Positions 11,287 to 23,878 of a DNA stretch of 64,000 nt are shown piece after piece. The stretch is from Owenia fusiformis (lineage: Eukaryota; Annelida; Polychaeta; Sabellida; Oweniidae): the NCBI GenBank assembly GCA_903813345.2, contig CAIIXF020000005.1, positions 9,983,375-10,047,374 of the forward strand, read 5' to 3'. Both the position numbers and the translations under genes were made by a program. The notes under the pieces were generated by a model that searched no databases, was not told where the DNA came from, and saw only the letters and a list, made by a program, of their open reading frames with translations. Numbering within the stretch: the first letter of the stretch is position 1; each line of letters begins with the position of its first letter.

Positions 11287-14200
11287 GTAAGTAACGTTTT
11301 TCCTTTGCTGATTTCCAAAAACTCAAATCTTCAATGTTGAAACGCGAAAGAAAGAGATTCGTGGATTTGATGAATTCGACACGGACTTGACTTTCATTTT
11401 TGGAGACTCCGACTCTGTAAATAATACTGAAATAGTCTAGCTTGTCGAACAAACAAATTTTGAATGAAAATTATAAATATTCAGACTATGGCTCACATAT
11501 GTTAAAATCTGGGATTGATCAAGACTAGCAAAAGTCCTGTGAAGTGCGAACTAAAGATTCTGTCAAAACCCACGGACATCTAATACGTTCTTCGAACTGC
11601 CCTGGAACTATATCTATACCAGGACTGCCATCCAGATCCAAGTATTTTTTAAGACCGCCAACTCGTTGGGCTATTTATCCCTATTGACTCAGTTGTTCAT
11701 ATAAATTTACGTACCTTAGATGCTTTGTAATCGACGTAGATAGAAAATATTGTTTCCTAAATTGTTCTGAAAAGCGATAATTATTACTAAATGTACTTTG
11801 AACAGGTCGACTGACCAAAAAGTCGGACTTCTGGCACAAGGTCACGTGACCAAATAGAATTTGTATAGATAAAATTGATGACGTCACCGCCATCGGTGTA
11901 GGTCAGGTCAAAAGTCATCCATCTTGCCATTTGCCCAGCGTATTCTTACCAGTCGACAAAAAACGATGAAATCACGTTGAAAATAAAATATACACTTTAA
12001 AATTGAGGCTGATTGAATATGACAAGACTCCATTGAATACAGCTGTGCAATTTACAGTCACCAAGATGAGCTAATTTCGGAGAGATTCGGTGAGATTCGG
12101 GAATTAAAAAAGGTAAGCCCTTCCGGTTTCCCAACTTCAAGTATTTGAAATCCCAGAATTTCGCCAGAAACATCCTCTCTGACTGTGTCAAAACCAGTGG
12201 TCTTATTTCCCATTGGAAATAGGCCTACACAGATGATCAAAAAGATCAGACAGTGTAAACGGGGCTTAAAGTACACTTTAACAAACCTTGCTTTTATTTT
12301 TACCATTCCCAGGTGTTATGTCACAGTACCACACAATACATAGACCGAGATTCCCGGATGAGTGAATAGATGCACAGTTGTTCATGTATTAGGAGAATAA
12401 GAGCATGGCTATGCTGCATTCTAATTAGCATTAGTAGAGAAACTTAATAGACTATATGCGAGTAGAAATAATCTTGATTTTCGTCATTAAAAATTCAGTC
12501 AAAATTTGATTTTCTTTGAAAATGTGACTTCTAGGTCGGGGAGATTCCCTATGGAATAAAATTATGTGTTATAAAATCACAAAAAGTAAAATATCTTTTC
12601 TTTTATCGGACAGATACTATTTTGTTTCACTGGACATATTTCAATTTGCAACTATCAAATACATAAGGCTAATATGAAAAATGGATCATTTAGAAACTGA
12701 TGAATATTTAAGTTTAATAGAACTTTCTAATACTCTGCCATGTTATCTGACCTAAGTTAGCCACCTGGTGGTGAAGCTGGTAACTACCTACTGGCATCTG
12801 GTTTATTAGAGAACAGTCACGATTGACTAGGAAATATTCCACAAAAGGCACGGAAGGTAACACTGTATCACTTGAGTGGTGATACATTGTTACCAGAGTG
12901 GAATACTTCCTGTATCACACAAGGTGAAACGTGTGATACACGATTTAAGCACATGTCAGTCTTGCGATTTTTAAAACATTTTGATTTAGTCAATTGATGT
13001 GTTCAGAATTCTGTACTCATGCGACAATTGTAATTGTTTTTTACATGACATCAAACTGCCAAATCAGTACCAGGCTTTACTGACATGATCTGATGTATTT
13101 TTACAGTTTCACTTGTCTTTGTTCTTGTAAATGATACATGCTGTTGGTGTCACAAAACTCATTTTGCATGATGTGTTATAGGATGAAGAGATGGAAGTGA
13201 GTCAGTAGTGATAAAGGAATTGACAAATATTTGGAAATTACCTCCTGTTCAAGTTCCAATCATTTTAATAGATTATATTGATAGATTTAATATCACTGAA
13301 TATGGTATTGCTTGTTGAGGATCACACAACATTACCGTTTATCATTTATTTGAGATTTAAGCAGGGGTCCATTTTTTAAAGAAATAATCGTTTTAAAAGA
13401 TTTCTTGTGAATAGATAATAAATAAGTACAAAAAGCATGAATTATTATATATCAAGAGCATAATGTAAAATTTCAACTGAAAAATTAGATCAAAATGGAA
13501 TCCATGTTCACAGTGGGGGGTATAACTCATCAAACACTGAATAATTTTTTTAAAGCTTATTGTTACAGCCTAATGTTTTTAATTTGCTTTTTTTAGTTAG
13601 GATTATAACATTGACCATTTATGAATTTTTGAGCACCATACAAAGTTACAGAACTTCATTTATGAACGATTTCAGCAGGGGTCTATTTTACAAATATTAA
13701 ATATTTTTCCGGATAGATGAAAAGCGAGTACATTTTTACGATTAAATTACATCATTGAGGTGTATTAATCATGAAAACAGGTTTCATTCTGATGTCTTCA
13801 ACCTAGTTCGTATAACGCCATGTCACAATTTGGGGGAGGGGACATTGGCCTCCACTTTGGGATCTTTATTACTTATATGATATCAATATTACAGTAATGT
13901 TCGGTATCATTATAAACAGGCATTAAATAAGTGTAGACTATTATAAATACGTTGATAGCAAGAAGATTTATACAATTTAAACTGTAAAATAAGATAACAA
14001 TGGGCTCTAAAATCACAATGATTGGTGTAACTAATCAAATTTTTACTTTATAAGCTTAGTATCATGTCCTAACAATTTGAATTAATTTTAAATTGTTATC
14101 CAATTGAACGAAGTTCGGAGGGATATACGTCCGTCCGTCTGTCCACCCGTACATACGTGTACGTCCGTTCAGGCAAAAACTCAAATACTGTTGGCCCAAT

Positions 14201-17200
14201 TTTGTTCATATTTTGTACACATATACCCTATGGGGGTAGAAGTTCTGCTCGAGAACCGATTTTCAAAATGGCCACTCAATTCAAAATAGCGGCCATTTTT
14301 GTGCCGACTTTACAGTTATTTAGGTGCAATATGTAAAACTGTAATAGCAATATCTTTTAAATGAAAAAATGATATAGGACATTAATAAAGCTAGAAATGC
14401 AGATATTAAAGAAGCACATGGCAGCCATCTTGAAAAATGGTGGCCTTTACTTGTTATTTTACGATTTTTGCTGTAACTCGAAAAGTAGTGGAGTGATTTC
14501 GTTCATATTTGGTATGTGAATACTATAAGCATGGCACACTGTCTAATGACACTTTTGAGAGAACGTGGCCATTTTTAACATAGCCGCCATTTTAACATAT
14601 TTTACTATAAGTCGAAAAGTTGTGGAGCGATTTTGATCATCTCTGATATGTGAATACTATAAACATGGCACACTGAATTTTTTGAATATCTTAAAGTGGT
14701 TCAGATTTTCATTTATTGAAGATTTAATTCAAGATTAATTCAAAAATATATAAATATAAAAAAAAGAATATTTTGTGGATAGTTCTCGGATCAATTACTA
14801 TTATTACCACATTGCGGGCCATGTTTTAGTGGTATTAGGCTAGTTTAGGTGGCATTTGTTACTATATCGACCTGAGCAATAATTCTAATAACGTCATTTC
14901 TGCGGGCAATATTAACCAAAAATATTGATGATCAACAGCTGATAATGGCAGAATACCTATTCGAGAAAAAAATATTGGGCGAGACGGTTTTTATTAATTT
15001 CAAGAGAAAGTTTGGGTTCTAGCATTGCCTCATAGGACAGTCTATTTTCTACTAAATAAAATAATCAGGGTAAAGGCTTTTCTATTACTAAAGTTATTTG
15101 CTTGTCGAGATGCTTGTAGAGCCCGTATCGCAAAAATCATATATCCTTTCACCCAACATCATATCATATGCTTTATTGATATTAAAATCCATTTTTATAA
15201 ATAGTGGGAATAAATTCCTAACTCATCTTAGATTATGATTTAAATGCAATATCAATGTGATCAAATGCTTTTTCCAAGGTTTTAAAATGTAAACAGTGCT
15301 CAGTTTCAGTGCTCAACAGGTGAAAACGTATGTAGGAATATAGGCAGAAACAATTTGCAGATCAACGAAAACAAGATTGTTTTCAAAGAAAGTGAACTAA
15401 ATGGAACCATTATTTTTAATCATGTTGAATGCAAAATATAGTCAGACAGAAGATATTATTTTCAATTTAAAAGATAAAATCAATATGTCATGCTAATGAC
15501 CTTTCCAAAAGCCGATTCATAAGTGGAAAATTCGTTGTTAACTTCAAAAGTGTCAATATCTAATATTTTTCATTATTATAGACCTCTGTTAAACCCCTCA
15601 TCAATGATAAGTAAACGGTAATGTTGACAGGTCCTCAACGGGTGAAAACGTATGTAGGAATATATGTTTTATCATTTGAACATATCATTAACAACGCAGA
15701 TCAACGAAAAACAAGATGATGTTAAAAGAAAGTGAACTAAATGGAACCATTGTTTTTTATCATTTTGAATGCAAAATATAGTCAAACAGACGATCTTAGT
15801 TTCAATTAAACAGATAAAATCAATATGGCATACTAATATTAATAACCTTTCCAAAAAAACTTCAAAAATATCAAAATCTAATATTTTTTATATTTTTTTG
15901 TGAACCCCTGTTAAACCCCTCAATAATTAATAAATAAGTTTATTGATCTCTTGAATATCTTATGTACATCGAGATAAAATCAATTTGTTATACTAGTAAA
16001 CTTTCCAAAAGCCGATTAATGACTAGATAATCTGTTGTAAACTTCAAAACTATCAAAATCTGATATTTTTGTTGACCCCTCCCTGTTAAACCCCTCAATA
16101 ATAAGTAAACGGTAAAATCCTCAACAGGTGAAAATGTATGTGATAATACATGTTTTATCATTTACACATATCATTTAACAATTGGTGGATCAACAAAAAC
16201 AAGATGATGTTAAAAGAAAGTGAACAAAATGGAACAATATAATCAGACAGACAATCTTATTTTCAATTAAACAGATAAAATCAATAGGTCATGCTAATAA
16301 CCTTCTCAAAAACCGATTCATGAGTAGATAATCCTTTGTAAACTTCAAAAATACCAAAATCTAATATTTGTATATTTTGTGGACCCCTGTCAAACCCCTC
16401 AATAATAAGTAAATGGTAATGTTGACAAGTGCTCAACATGTGAAAACGTATGTAGGAATATATGTTTTATCATTTAAACATATCAAAACAATTGGCGGAT
16501 CAACAAAAACAAGATGACGTTAAAAGAAAGTGAACTAAACGGAACAATTAATTTTAATCATTTTAAATGCAAAATATAGTCAGACAGGTGATCTTATTTT
16601 CAATTAAACAGATAAAATCAATATGTCATGCTAATAACCATCCCAAAAAACTGATTCATAAGTAGATTATCTGTTGTAAACTTCAAAAATATCAAAATCG
16701 AATATTTTTTATTTTTTGTGGACCCTTGTTAAATCCCTCAATAATAAGTAAATGGTAATGTTGACAAGTGCTCAACAAGTGAAAACGTATGCAGGAATAT
16801 GTATTTTATCATTTAAACTCATCAAAACAATTGGAGGATGAACAGGAGGAAACAGCTTAATTAAGGCTTATCTGAGAGATTCCATTATCACTACAGGTCC
16901 AAGCTACCCAGTCAGTGTCACAAAACTCATTTTGCATGATGTGTTATAGGATGAAGAGATGGAAGTGAGTCAGGTCCAAGCTACCCAGTCAGAAGCTACA
17001 CAGTCCAACACACAAGCAGAGAAAGCTACCAGGGAGCTTGATAAAGATACACGAAAGAGGAAAGTCAATGACCTTGTAAGATATATGTTGGTAGCTGATG
17101 GCAAAAAGATACCAATCAAAAGAACAGGTAAATTAACAGAACCTAAAAATTGCAAGAAGTCAGCAGAAAATGTTTTTGACAAAATTGTCATGGCCATGTT

Positions 17201-20200
17201 CTAATGAATCTTAATTTCATCACTGGCATTTAAATTCTCTGTATTTGAATGATGAACTTTATATTGTATTGAATACTTCATATTTATATTTCAGACCTAA
17301 CCAAAGAATTGCTGAAAGATCATGCCAAGGCATTTCCTGTTCTTTTTGATCAGGCCAAGAAGCAACTAAAAAATGTGAGTTTAGACCAAAGTATATATTC
17401 TTGTTGTTTCTTGTTGCCATAGATAGAAATTTAAGACCAGAGCATATATCCAGGTTATAATATTTTTGTTAAGATGCCAGTTTATCATACTTGAGATTTG
17501 CATAATGTGATTGGGGATGATTGTGAATGGCATCCAGGTTTTTTGTCATCAAGATTACAGGCAATCTGCTTGTTGGATTTTCATCAAATTCATATACATT
17601 TTAGAGGGTACAAAATTCCAGAGCTGATAAACTTAAGGGCAGTCATCTTGTTTTCTGGCAGCCATTTTTGAACTTTTGATAAATTATATCGTCACAATTT
17701 CTAGAAAACGTCTCACTGGGTTCTACCATGGGCTTCACTAGAATTTCTCACAACTGGCTAAATAAATGAAAACTACAGGCTAAATTAATGGAATTCATTA
17801 AATTTAACATGGAAAAGTTGAAAAGTCTCTAAAGACAACCTGAGATTTTGTGAAAACAACCAATGAAAATCACTTGTTGCTTACTGCCAAAAGAAACCCC
17901 TGGTTCTACCCTGTGTCGAGTTATAAACTACCCTCTGCCTAGTATAGACTGTATTACAGTTTAGCAAACCTACCGGACTGACATTTTCTCAACCAATCAA
18001 CCAGCTGTAAGGAAGATGTGCTTAATGTGTGCTCATTAACTATGCTATGATGTCAGAGCAAATGACCATGTATAGAAAATTGTCCTTATTTTGAGTTCAG
18101 AGATTTATTGTAAACTGAAAGAGTGAAGCTAAGCTCTCTTTTACAAAGCAAAGTAGAACAAATGCAAAGGGCAATTGGGTTCTCTTTGTAAAGATTCCAA
18201 GAAAACTGCTTGTTTGATTTCTTCACATTCATACCATTTTCTATAGTTGATTAACTTTTGGGTGCTGATCTTGTTTTCTAGCAGCCATTTTGGACGTTTT
18301 TAATAAATCTTGTAATCATGATTCCAGGAAAATGGCTCTTTAGATTTTCTTCACATCCATACACATATTAGAGGGTACCAAGTTCTAGAGCTGAGTAACT
18401 TAGATTCAATTAACTTTAAATTAACTTGTGCAGGTTGAACAGCTCCCAAGTGGAACACTTAAGAGGAGCAAAGGTGTTCCACTTACATGGGTTTAACTGA
18501 ATTTATTTTGACTTTGTGTTTCAGATATTTGGCATTGATGTGGTAGAGGTAGAGGGAAAGAAAAGTTACATGCTTATCAACACGTTTAACTGTAAATCCA
18601 ATGAGGATCCTTATCTCAAATGGTGGGTGTGACATTAGATTTTAATTTTAACAGCTCTCTAAAGTTAACATCAAAAAACATCACTTATAGTGTTATTTTG
18701 TTATCTCATCAAGGAACATGTTATAAGAGCCTCTTAAAGACAACATCTTGATTTATTTTCAGCTATGCAAATTTTTCAAAAGGGTACTATGTGAAATGGG
18801 TGCAAAACCTGGTGCAGCACCCGCCAAATACATGTTTGTCTTCTTTGTATAGGTCAGATGAGGAGAATGCAAAGAATGGCCTGTTGACTGTCATACTGAG
18901 TCTCATTTTCATGAATGGCAATATTCTGGAAGATGGTAAGTCTCTGCGCAGACTTCAGATTAATACATACAGGGTTACTTCAGTCCAGCAAACGTCAGGG
19001 GAAACACTCTTGGAAAGTTCGGGATTTTCAGAATTGCTTCAAAATGGTTAAATGAGTTGGATGATTTTACAATTTAGCCTGCTAATCAAATGATGAACCA
19101 TGCATCTTCTTACCTATTCAAGTCCCTTTATATCACGATAAAAGCACTGCAAGTGCGAAGAATAAGATTTAAGGTGAAATATAACTTAATAATCTATTGC
19201 ATGTTTCTATTTATTTTAGCGGAGCTATGGAGGAGCTTAAAGAAAGTTGGAGTTGATGTCGAGTAAGTGTCTCTTCATAACTCATTGGTCATTGGTCAAA
19301 ATTATATATTATCTTCTTTATTGGTCATGTGACATACCTCATTAAAAAGGGAGTGTCTCTAATCTTTCATAACCCAAAGGAATAAAGAATTCTGCATCAT
19401 TATTTATTGGAAATTTAAAACCATGAGTGCATGTACTAACACATACACATAATGCAGGAGGGTGGAGCCCGGGTACATTATCAGGATTGGTTAGTACATG
19501 TACTAACACATACAATGTACACATAATACAGGACGGTGGAGCCTGGGTACATTATCAGGATGGGTTAGTACATGCATGGATGTTTTTTAAATCCAATAAG
19601 AATGATACAGTGTTCATTATTGCAATTCAAATATACTATCACTACCTTATAAAAATGACATTATCCAGTTCTTTAGGAAACCATAATGCACTGTGATGAT
19701 GTCACTCTTTAATGGCACCAATTAATAATGACACCATTCAGTTCATTATGAAACCATTATGCACTGTAAAATAATGTTTCTGCTCAGTTGACCATACCAT
19801 GAATAAATGCACTGAAATACTCTAAGCTGATTGGTTGAGACACACTTGGCATATTTGAATTTAACTTGCACCAATAGAGTACATGTATGTACAAAAACAT
19901 ACTCAAATGCAGTTAATTCATTTTCTACATTAGCAAATCTTCACTGATTAATAAAGAAAAAAATTAGTTACATTATCAGTATTTTAAAATATTTTTTGGT
20001 GTTAAGGATCAGAAATACCCTTTGATTGATACTTTTTGTTAAGTAGGTTTATAAGTCTACTCGACTATGCAGAAGAAGCAAACATTTTCTGAAATCTAAT
20101 CGACATATAGAATGAATATCAGCACAGTGTGATGTTTTATTTTGATATCATGAAATAATGCAGCAATATTTTTTCAGTCGAAATCATGAGGTTTTTGGTG

Positions 20201-20779
20201 ATGTAAAGAAGCTTGTGACCCAAGATTTTGTCCGTCAGAATTACCTGGAGATGACCCGAAGGCAACCAGAGCCACCTATATTCGACTTTGAGTGGGGGCC
20301 AAGGGCATTTGCAGAGATCTCAAAGAGGTCCATACTTCAACTTGTGTGCAAAGTAAGTAGTGAGAGGGAATAGTAATATGTTGTTTTAAAACGTCACTCA
20401 TGTATTTTGTAGCTCTTCTTGTTTGGTATTGGTTGTGTCCTATTGCGTTTTGTTTATTAAACATCTTAAATTCACAAAAATTGCTAAGATTGAATAAGCT
20501 GTTAAATTTCAAAATCCCAAAAATGTGAAATATAATGGTACTCATATTACCATGAGAACAGAATCATTCTTAAAGGTCTATTTCAATTTACCCATTAGCT
20601 CAATTAAATTGGCAATGCAATATACTTCTTCTGAATATGTGTTACAACCGATGCTTCAAATGTCATTGCAGATATATGATCAGGAGGACACAGATAACAG
20701 TGACTCGAATCTCAAGATGTGGAAATCTCAATATAGGGACATGGAGGAGTCAGAGGGAGCTGGGGAACAAGCAGATTGA
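11218..20779 (+). CDS. NSMCE3: NSMCE3-like MAGE-domain protein (SMC5/6 complex subunit)
   Basis: Coding exons: 11218-11286; 15-nt microexon 13182-13196; then 16974-17127 (or a fused exon 16950-17127); 17295-17374; 18525-18622; 18853-18935; 19220-19262; 20178-20352; 20672-20779. All junctions have GT/AG and keep frame, giving 274 residues with the microexon or 277 with the fused exon. The protein shows the MAGE homology domain: DLVRYMLVADGKKIPIKR, then FPVLFDQAKKQLKNIFGIDVVEVEGKKSYMLINT split over three exons, GLLTVILSLIFMNGNILEDAELWRSL, HEVFGDVKKLVTQDFVRQNYLE and FEWGPRAFAEISKRSILQLV. The KKIPIKR motif and single intron-containing copy fit the ancestral NSMCE3 rather than the expanded mammalian MAGEs. 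In that family the protein, with NSMCE1 and NSMCE4, forms the nuclear Nse1-3-4 subcomplex of SMC5/6 that acts in DNA repair. The N-terminus (MPKNSRKTSKRTSQGRR) is basic and short compared with the human protein. Exon 1 is assigned by its ATG, frame and strong GTAAGT donor and is the least certain part. Confidence 0.93.
12450..12800 (+). repeat. Partial copy of the GACTA-ended palindromic repeat family
   Basis: This stretch in NSMCE3 intron 1 begins GACTATATGCGAGTAGAAAT, preceded by TA, and includes the family segments tgacttctaggtcggggag and gccacctggtggtgaagctgg. The same order is seen at the left end of 58553-59661, and parts recur inverted at that element's right end. Here only one arm is present. 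Confidence 0.7.
13182..13196 (+). CDS. NSMCE3: NSMCE3 15-nt microexon
   Basis: Five codons (GAT GAA GAG ATG GAA, DEEME) lie between an acceptor ending gtgttatag and a consensus donor GTGAGT. Both junctions are phase 0, matching exon 1 upstream (ends TCT) and the exon starting GTCCAAGC downstream. The same 15 nt with flanks recur at 16950-16964. The exon is too short for ordinary gene finders; the case rests on phase, splice sites and the duplicated copy. Confidence 0.7.
13206..15290. other. NSMCE3 intron 2, repeat-derived sequence
   Basis: This is long intronic sequence without coding signal. Around 14104-14170 there is a cgaagttcggagggatatacg motif followed by CGTCCGTCCGTCTGTCC tracts, and then repeated ggccattttt-type segments up to about 14700. 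Related CGTCCGTC starts occur near 30320 and 55985, so this is a dispersed repeat. Confidence 0.55.
15297..16850 (+). repeat. Satellite-like tandem array, about 320-bp unit
   Basis: About five degenerate head-to-tail units occupy the 3' part of NSMCE3 intron 2. The marker tgaaaacgtatgtaggaata recurs (with small changes) at 15321, 15643, 16129, 16441 and 16780. Each is followed by aacaagatga(c/t)gttaaaag, an aatatagtcagaca motif and gacccctgttaaacccctca. Spacings are about 322, 486, 312 and 339 bp; the longest contains a partial unit near 15930-16090. Confidence 0.85.
16896..16992 (+). repeat. NSMCE3: Microexon-bearing segment inserted between duplicated exon starts
   Basis: The 20-bp segment ggtccaagctacccagtcag occurs at 16896-16915 and again at 16973-16992. 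Between them 16915-16973 is an exact 59-bp copy of 13147-13205, which carries the microexon with its acceptor and donor. The first 20-mer follows the intron acceptor (cactacag). In the copied segment the microexon runs in frame through GTG AGT CAG into the second 20-mer, so one fused exon 16950-17127 is possible and adds residues VSQ. If splicing instead used the acceptor at 16896, the frame would hit a TGA inside the insert. Confidence 0.85.
17375..18524. repeat. NSMCE3 intron with two copies of a short dispersed repeat
   Basis: Segments at about 17555-17680 and 18195-18400 share ttagagggtac(c/a)aa, agagctgataaact and atcttgttttctggcagccatt motifs. The same repeat occurs twice at 43930-44110 in innexin copy 3. 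There is no coding signal in the intron. Confidence 0.65.
19425..19580 (+). repeat. Two-copy tandem repeat, about 80 bp
   Basis: Two adjacent copies of a unit containing catgtactaacacataca, a (a)ggtggagcc motif, gggtacattatcagga and ggttagtacatg lie in the NSMCE3 intron after the exon at 19220-19262. Confidence 0.75.
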
Positions 20780-21915
20780 GACCTCACATCACACAGAATG
20801 CTTAAACATGCCAGCCTAGTCAAGCACACAATTCCTACAAGAAAACATTGGTGTTGCCTTGCCATTGAGACTGAATGTCTTGTCGAAGAACATCATGTCC
20901 TTCTATAAGTAGACTCTAGACATGTTATGAAGAAAAGGACAATATTTTATGCATGCAAGTGAAACTGACACTATGAATAGAAAAGGTTGTGAATTTTAAT
21001 TCGAAAATATGCAATACAAAAATATCCAATACTAATTAGGAGAGATAGCGCCCTATTATTCAATACTTAGATAATTCTTTAATTGCCTTCTTTGGATTAT
21101 ATAAGCTTGACCAGTTTCAGTTCACATGAGTCAACACATAGTGCTAGTCATTGTACATACGAAAAAGCAATATTATTAAACATTGGAAATTTTTAGTGTG
21201 AGTGACTTGAACCAGGTTGTTCTAACAACAACACTTCATTTTGGTTATAACATGTCCATATGTTATGTTTTGTAAGAATTTTCTTACTACTTGGATCATG
21301 ATAAACCAAAGTACCTCTATTCTTTGTGCCATGTATCTGAAAATCCAAGCTTTGGCACAGAGTGTCTCATGAGTTTGTGGTAAAATCCATACTAGGATTT
21401 AATACCAAAACTTAGTCAGATACCAAAAATAATTGCGTTGTCATCATCGCTTTTCAACAGATCTTCAACAGAATTTTCTTGTCAAGGTGTCTGTTTTTGT
21501 ATTTTTGTATTCACACAAGAAGGAATATTTTAGTATTACACCGCCTATGTAGTCAGAAGTTGCTGAATGTGTTAATACTAAAACATGTAATCAATGGGGT
21601 ACACTATAATTCTAAATTGAGAAATACAAACAATTGTACAAATATTACATAATTGAAAATACACATTTTGCTAACCAAATTATGAATTTATTCTGATTTA
21701 GAATGAGACCATGTTCCATTGATTGTTATTATTTTAGCAAAAATATTCAGCAATAGTCTAATTGTCATTCTGACTGTAGATGTAGTTAGACACAACACTA
21801 GAATAACCAAATTAGAACTTCTCATTATAAACTTATTAGAAGTAAAGAGGAAAACACACACATCTTTATAAGATAGCAATAGTTTTGTAAGATGTAAATA
21901 GTGTAAACTGGTGTA

Positions 21916-21921
21916 AATAAA
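21916..21921 (+). terminator. NSMCE3 candidate polyadenylation signal
   Basis: AATAAA at 21916 lies about 1.1 kb after the NSMCE3 stop and is followed by AT-rich sequence. It is the clearest signal in this 3' region, but transcript ends are not visible from sequence. Confidence 0.4.
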
Positions 21922-21929
21922 ATATTTAT

Positions 21930-23550
21930 TTTCCTTAAAACTATTTTATGTAAAATTTTCATTTCATGATAACTTAGAAAGTGTAAATCGATGAGCTCAT
22001 AAGTTTGATGTAATTTTCAAAATTATGACAAATTATGCCCAGTGTAAATATCTTATGAAAAATGTTGGTCCAAATCCACCATCAGTCAAACAGTCTCAGA
22101 GGTCAGTAGTGATTTCACATCTCACAACATGTTTCGTATTACAACTTACGAAGTGTTTGATTGCGTCATCATTTATTGGCAGCTCTACGTCCATAAGTGT
22201 GATGTTTTTATGAATCGTAGTCTATACGATAAAATATTACACTTATGGACATATAGAGGTGCAGAATAATTGATGACAAAGTCAACAGCTTCTTAAGTTA
22301 TACGTTAGACGGGAATGATAAACATGCTATAAGTGAGATGCGAAATGTCTCTAGTTTTTGTCACTCCATCTTTAGTGCATGCTATCTGTCCAGTCAATAT
22401 GACTCATTTTTCACTCAGGCAGTAACTGAAATACTGCTAGGCTGATTTTGATTATAAATTGTTGGAAACAAAAGGTAAATTGACCAAATTGTTTTCAATG
22501 GCAATAAAATTCACCACAGATCAAGAAGATTGATGAAATAGTATTGAAATGGCAGCACATTTGACATAACGTCTGGATCCCCTTATATAAATAATAATGT
22601 ATATTACCAACATCCAAAATAACACCTTTGAATTTTTGAAAGTGTATATCAACTTTCGAAATTTTTCATATCTAGGTCGGGGATTCCACATATGATATGT
22701 TTATAAAACCTGATACGATCTACAACTATTGGTGAGACTGGTAACCACTTACGAGCACTTGGATTGACAGTCAAACTAAGTCTAGCTTTGTCACCAAAAA
22801 GAAAGTAGTGGCATATTCGTATTGCCATCGCATACACAAAATATGCCATCTTTTGCGACTGTGTGTTAGTGCATTGTACAATGTTGTCCTTGTAGGTAAG
22901 CTCAACAATAACCAAAGCAGACGGGTTTGGTTAGCTCAACAAATGATAAAAACAGAGATATAAATAAACATGTCTCAAGGTTCTGTTATATGTATTATCA
23001 AAATAACTCATAAAAATGTAATTTATGACTACCCTTATATATTTCAAACGACGTTAAAAATGATGAGCTAACACATTTTGAACTTATTTGAGATGTTTGA
23101 ACGTTTTAACAACCTTAAGTTTGAAAATATAAATTATTGAATTGATCAATTGCGGTCGGTTTTTAATATGTATAATGGGTTATGATTGTCAAAAAACAGT
23201 ATTCAATAAACCCACTCTTGATAAATAAAGGATTGTCTGATTGTATCCTATTTATGTTGTCAAGTCTTTGTAAAGCTAACTTCCTACCTAATATTATTTC
23301 ACAACAACTAACGTCCGACTTAAGTAAATGACTTTGTTGCTTAATAGCTTAAGGCTAGTTGTCAATACATAAGTACATCTTATTCATTTACATTCTATGC
23401 TGTCTATTGAGATTTCCAAATATACCCACTTTCTGAATTTTTGGTAAATAAGAATTTATAAACGATGACATTCGTCTCCTGGAAACCATAATATTCTACT
23501 TAACATCATATATATATGTATATTGTGAGAAAGTGTATGCTGTGTGGAAC
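21930..23550. other. Intergenic, upstream of the innexin array
   Basis: I see no gene. A diverged relative of the 58553-59661 repeat is recognisable at about 22635-22760 (atatctaggtcggggattcc, then ggtgagactggtaaccactt). From about 22930 onward the sequence resembles 31030-31400, so the innexin duplication unit begins about here. Confidence 0.5.
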
Positions 23551-23878
23551 ATGTTATCAAGACCAGCTCATTGGCTTATCATTGAAACACTTGAGTATTG
23601 TCACACGCAGCTCAAAGGTACTTTGACTCAACTTTTCAACTATTTCAAAATACGATAAAGTTGAACAACGGGACGCTACTATAGTGCCATATCTTGAATA
23701 AAGTCTCCAGAGGATATACGACAACAAAAGGACAAATTTAAAACATTGGATTATTACAAAACATAGTGAAATACACTTCAATAAAATTCAAATGATGAGA
23801 AGGACATAAAGATAAATTGAAAATCGTTTTAAATCTGAAAAATAACTTTTAATTAGAGCACTATAAGATAAATTAAAC
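23551..23878 (+). promoter_or_regulatory. Conserved upstream block of innexin copy 1
   Basis: A 48-bp segment at 23551-23598 is identical to 38976-39023 upstream of copy 3, and a diverged form (tatcaagaccagctc) starts at 31531 upstream of copy 2. Similarity continues down to each ATG about 300-340 bp later. Either promoter constraint or recent duplication explains it. I cannot point to a specific TATA or initiator. Confidence 0.5.
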
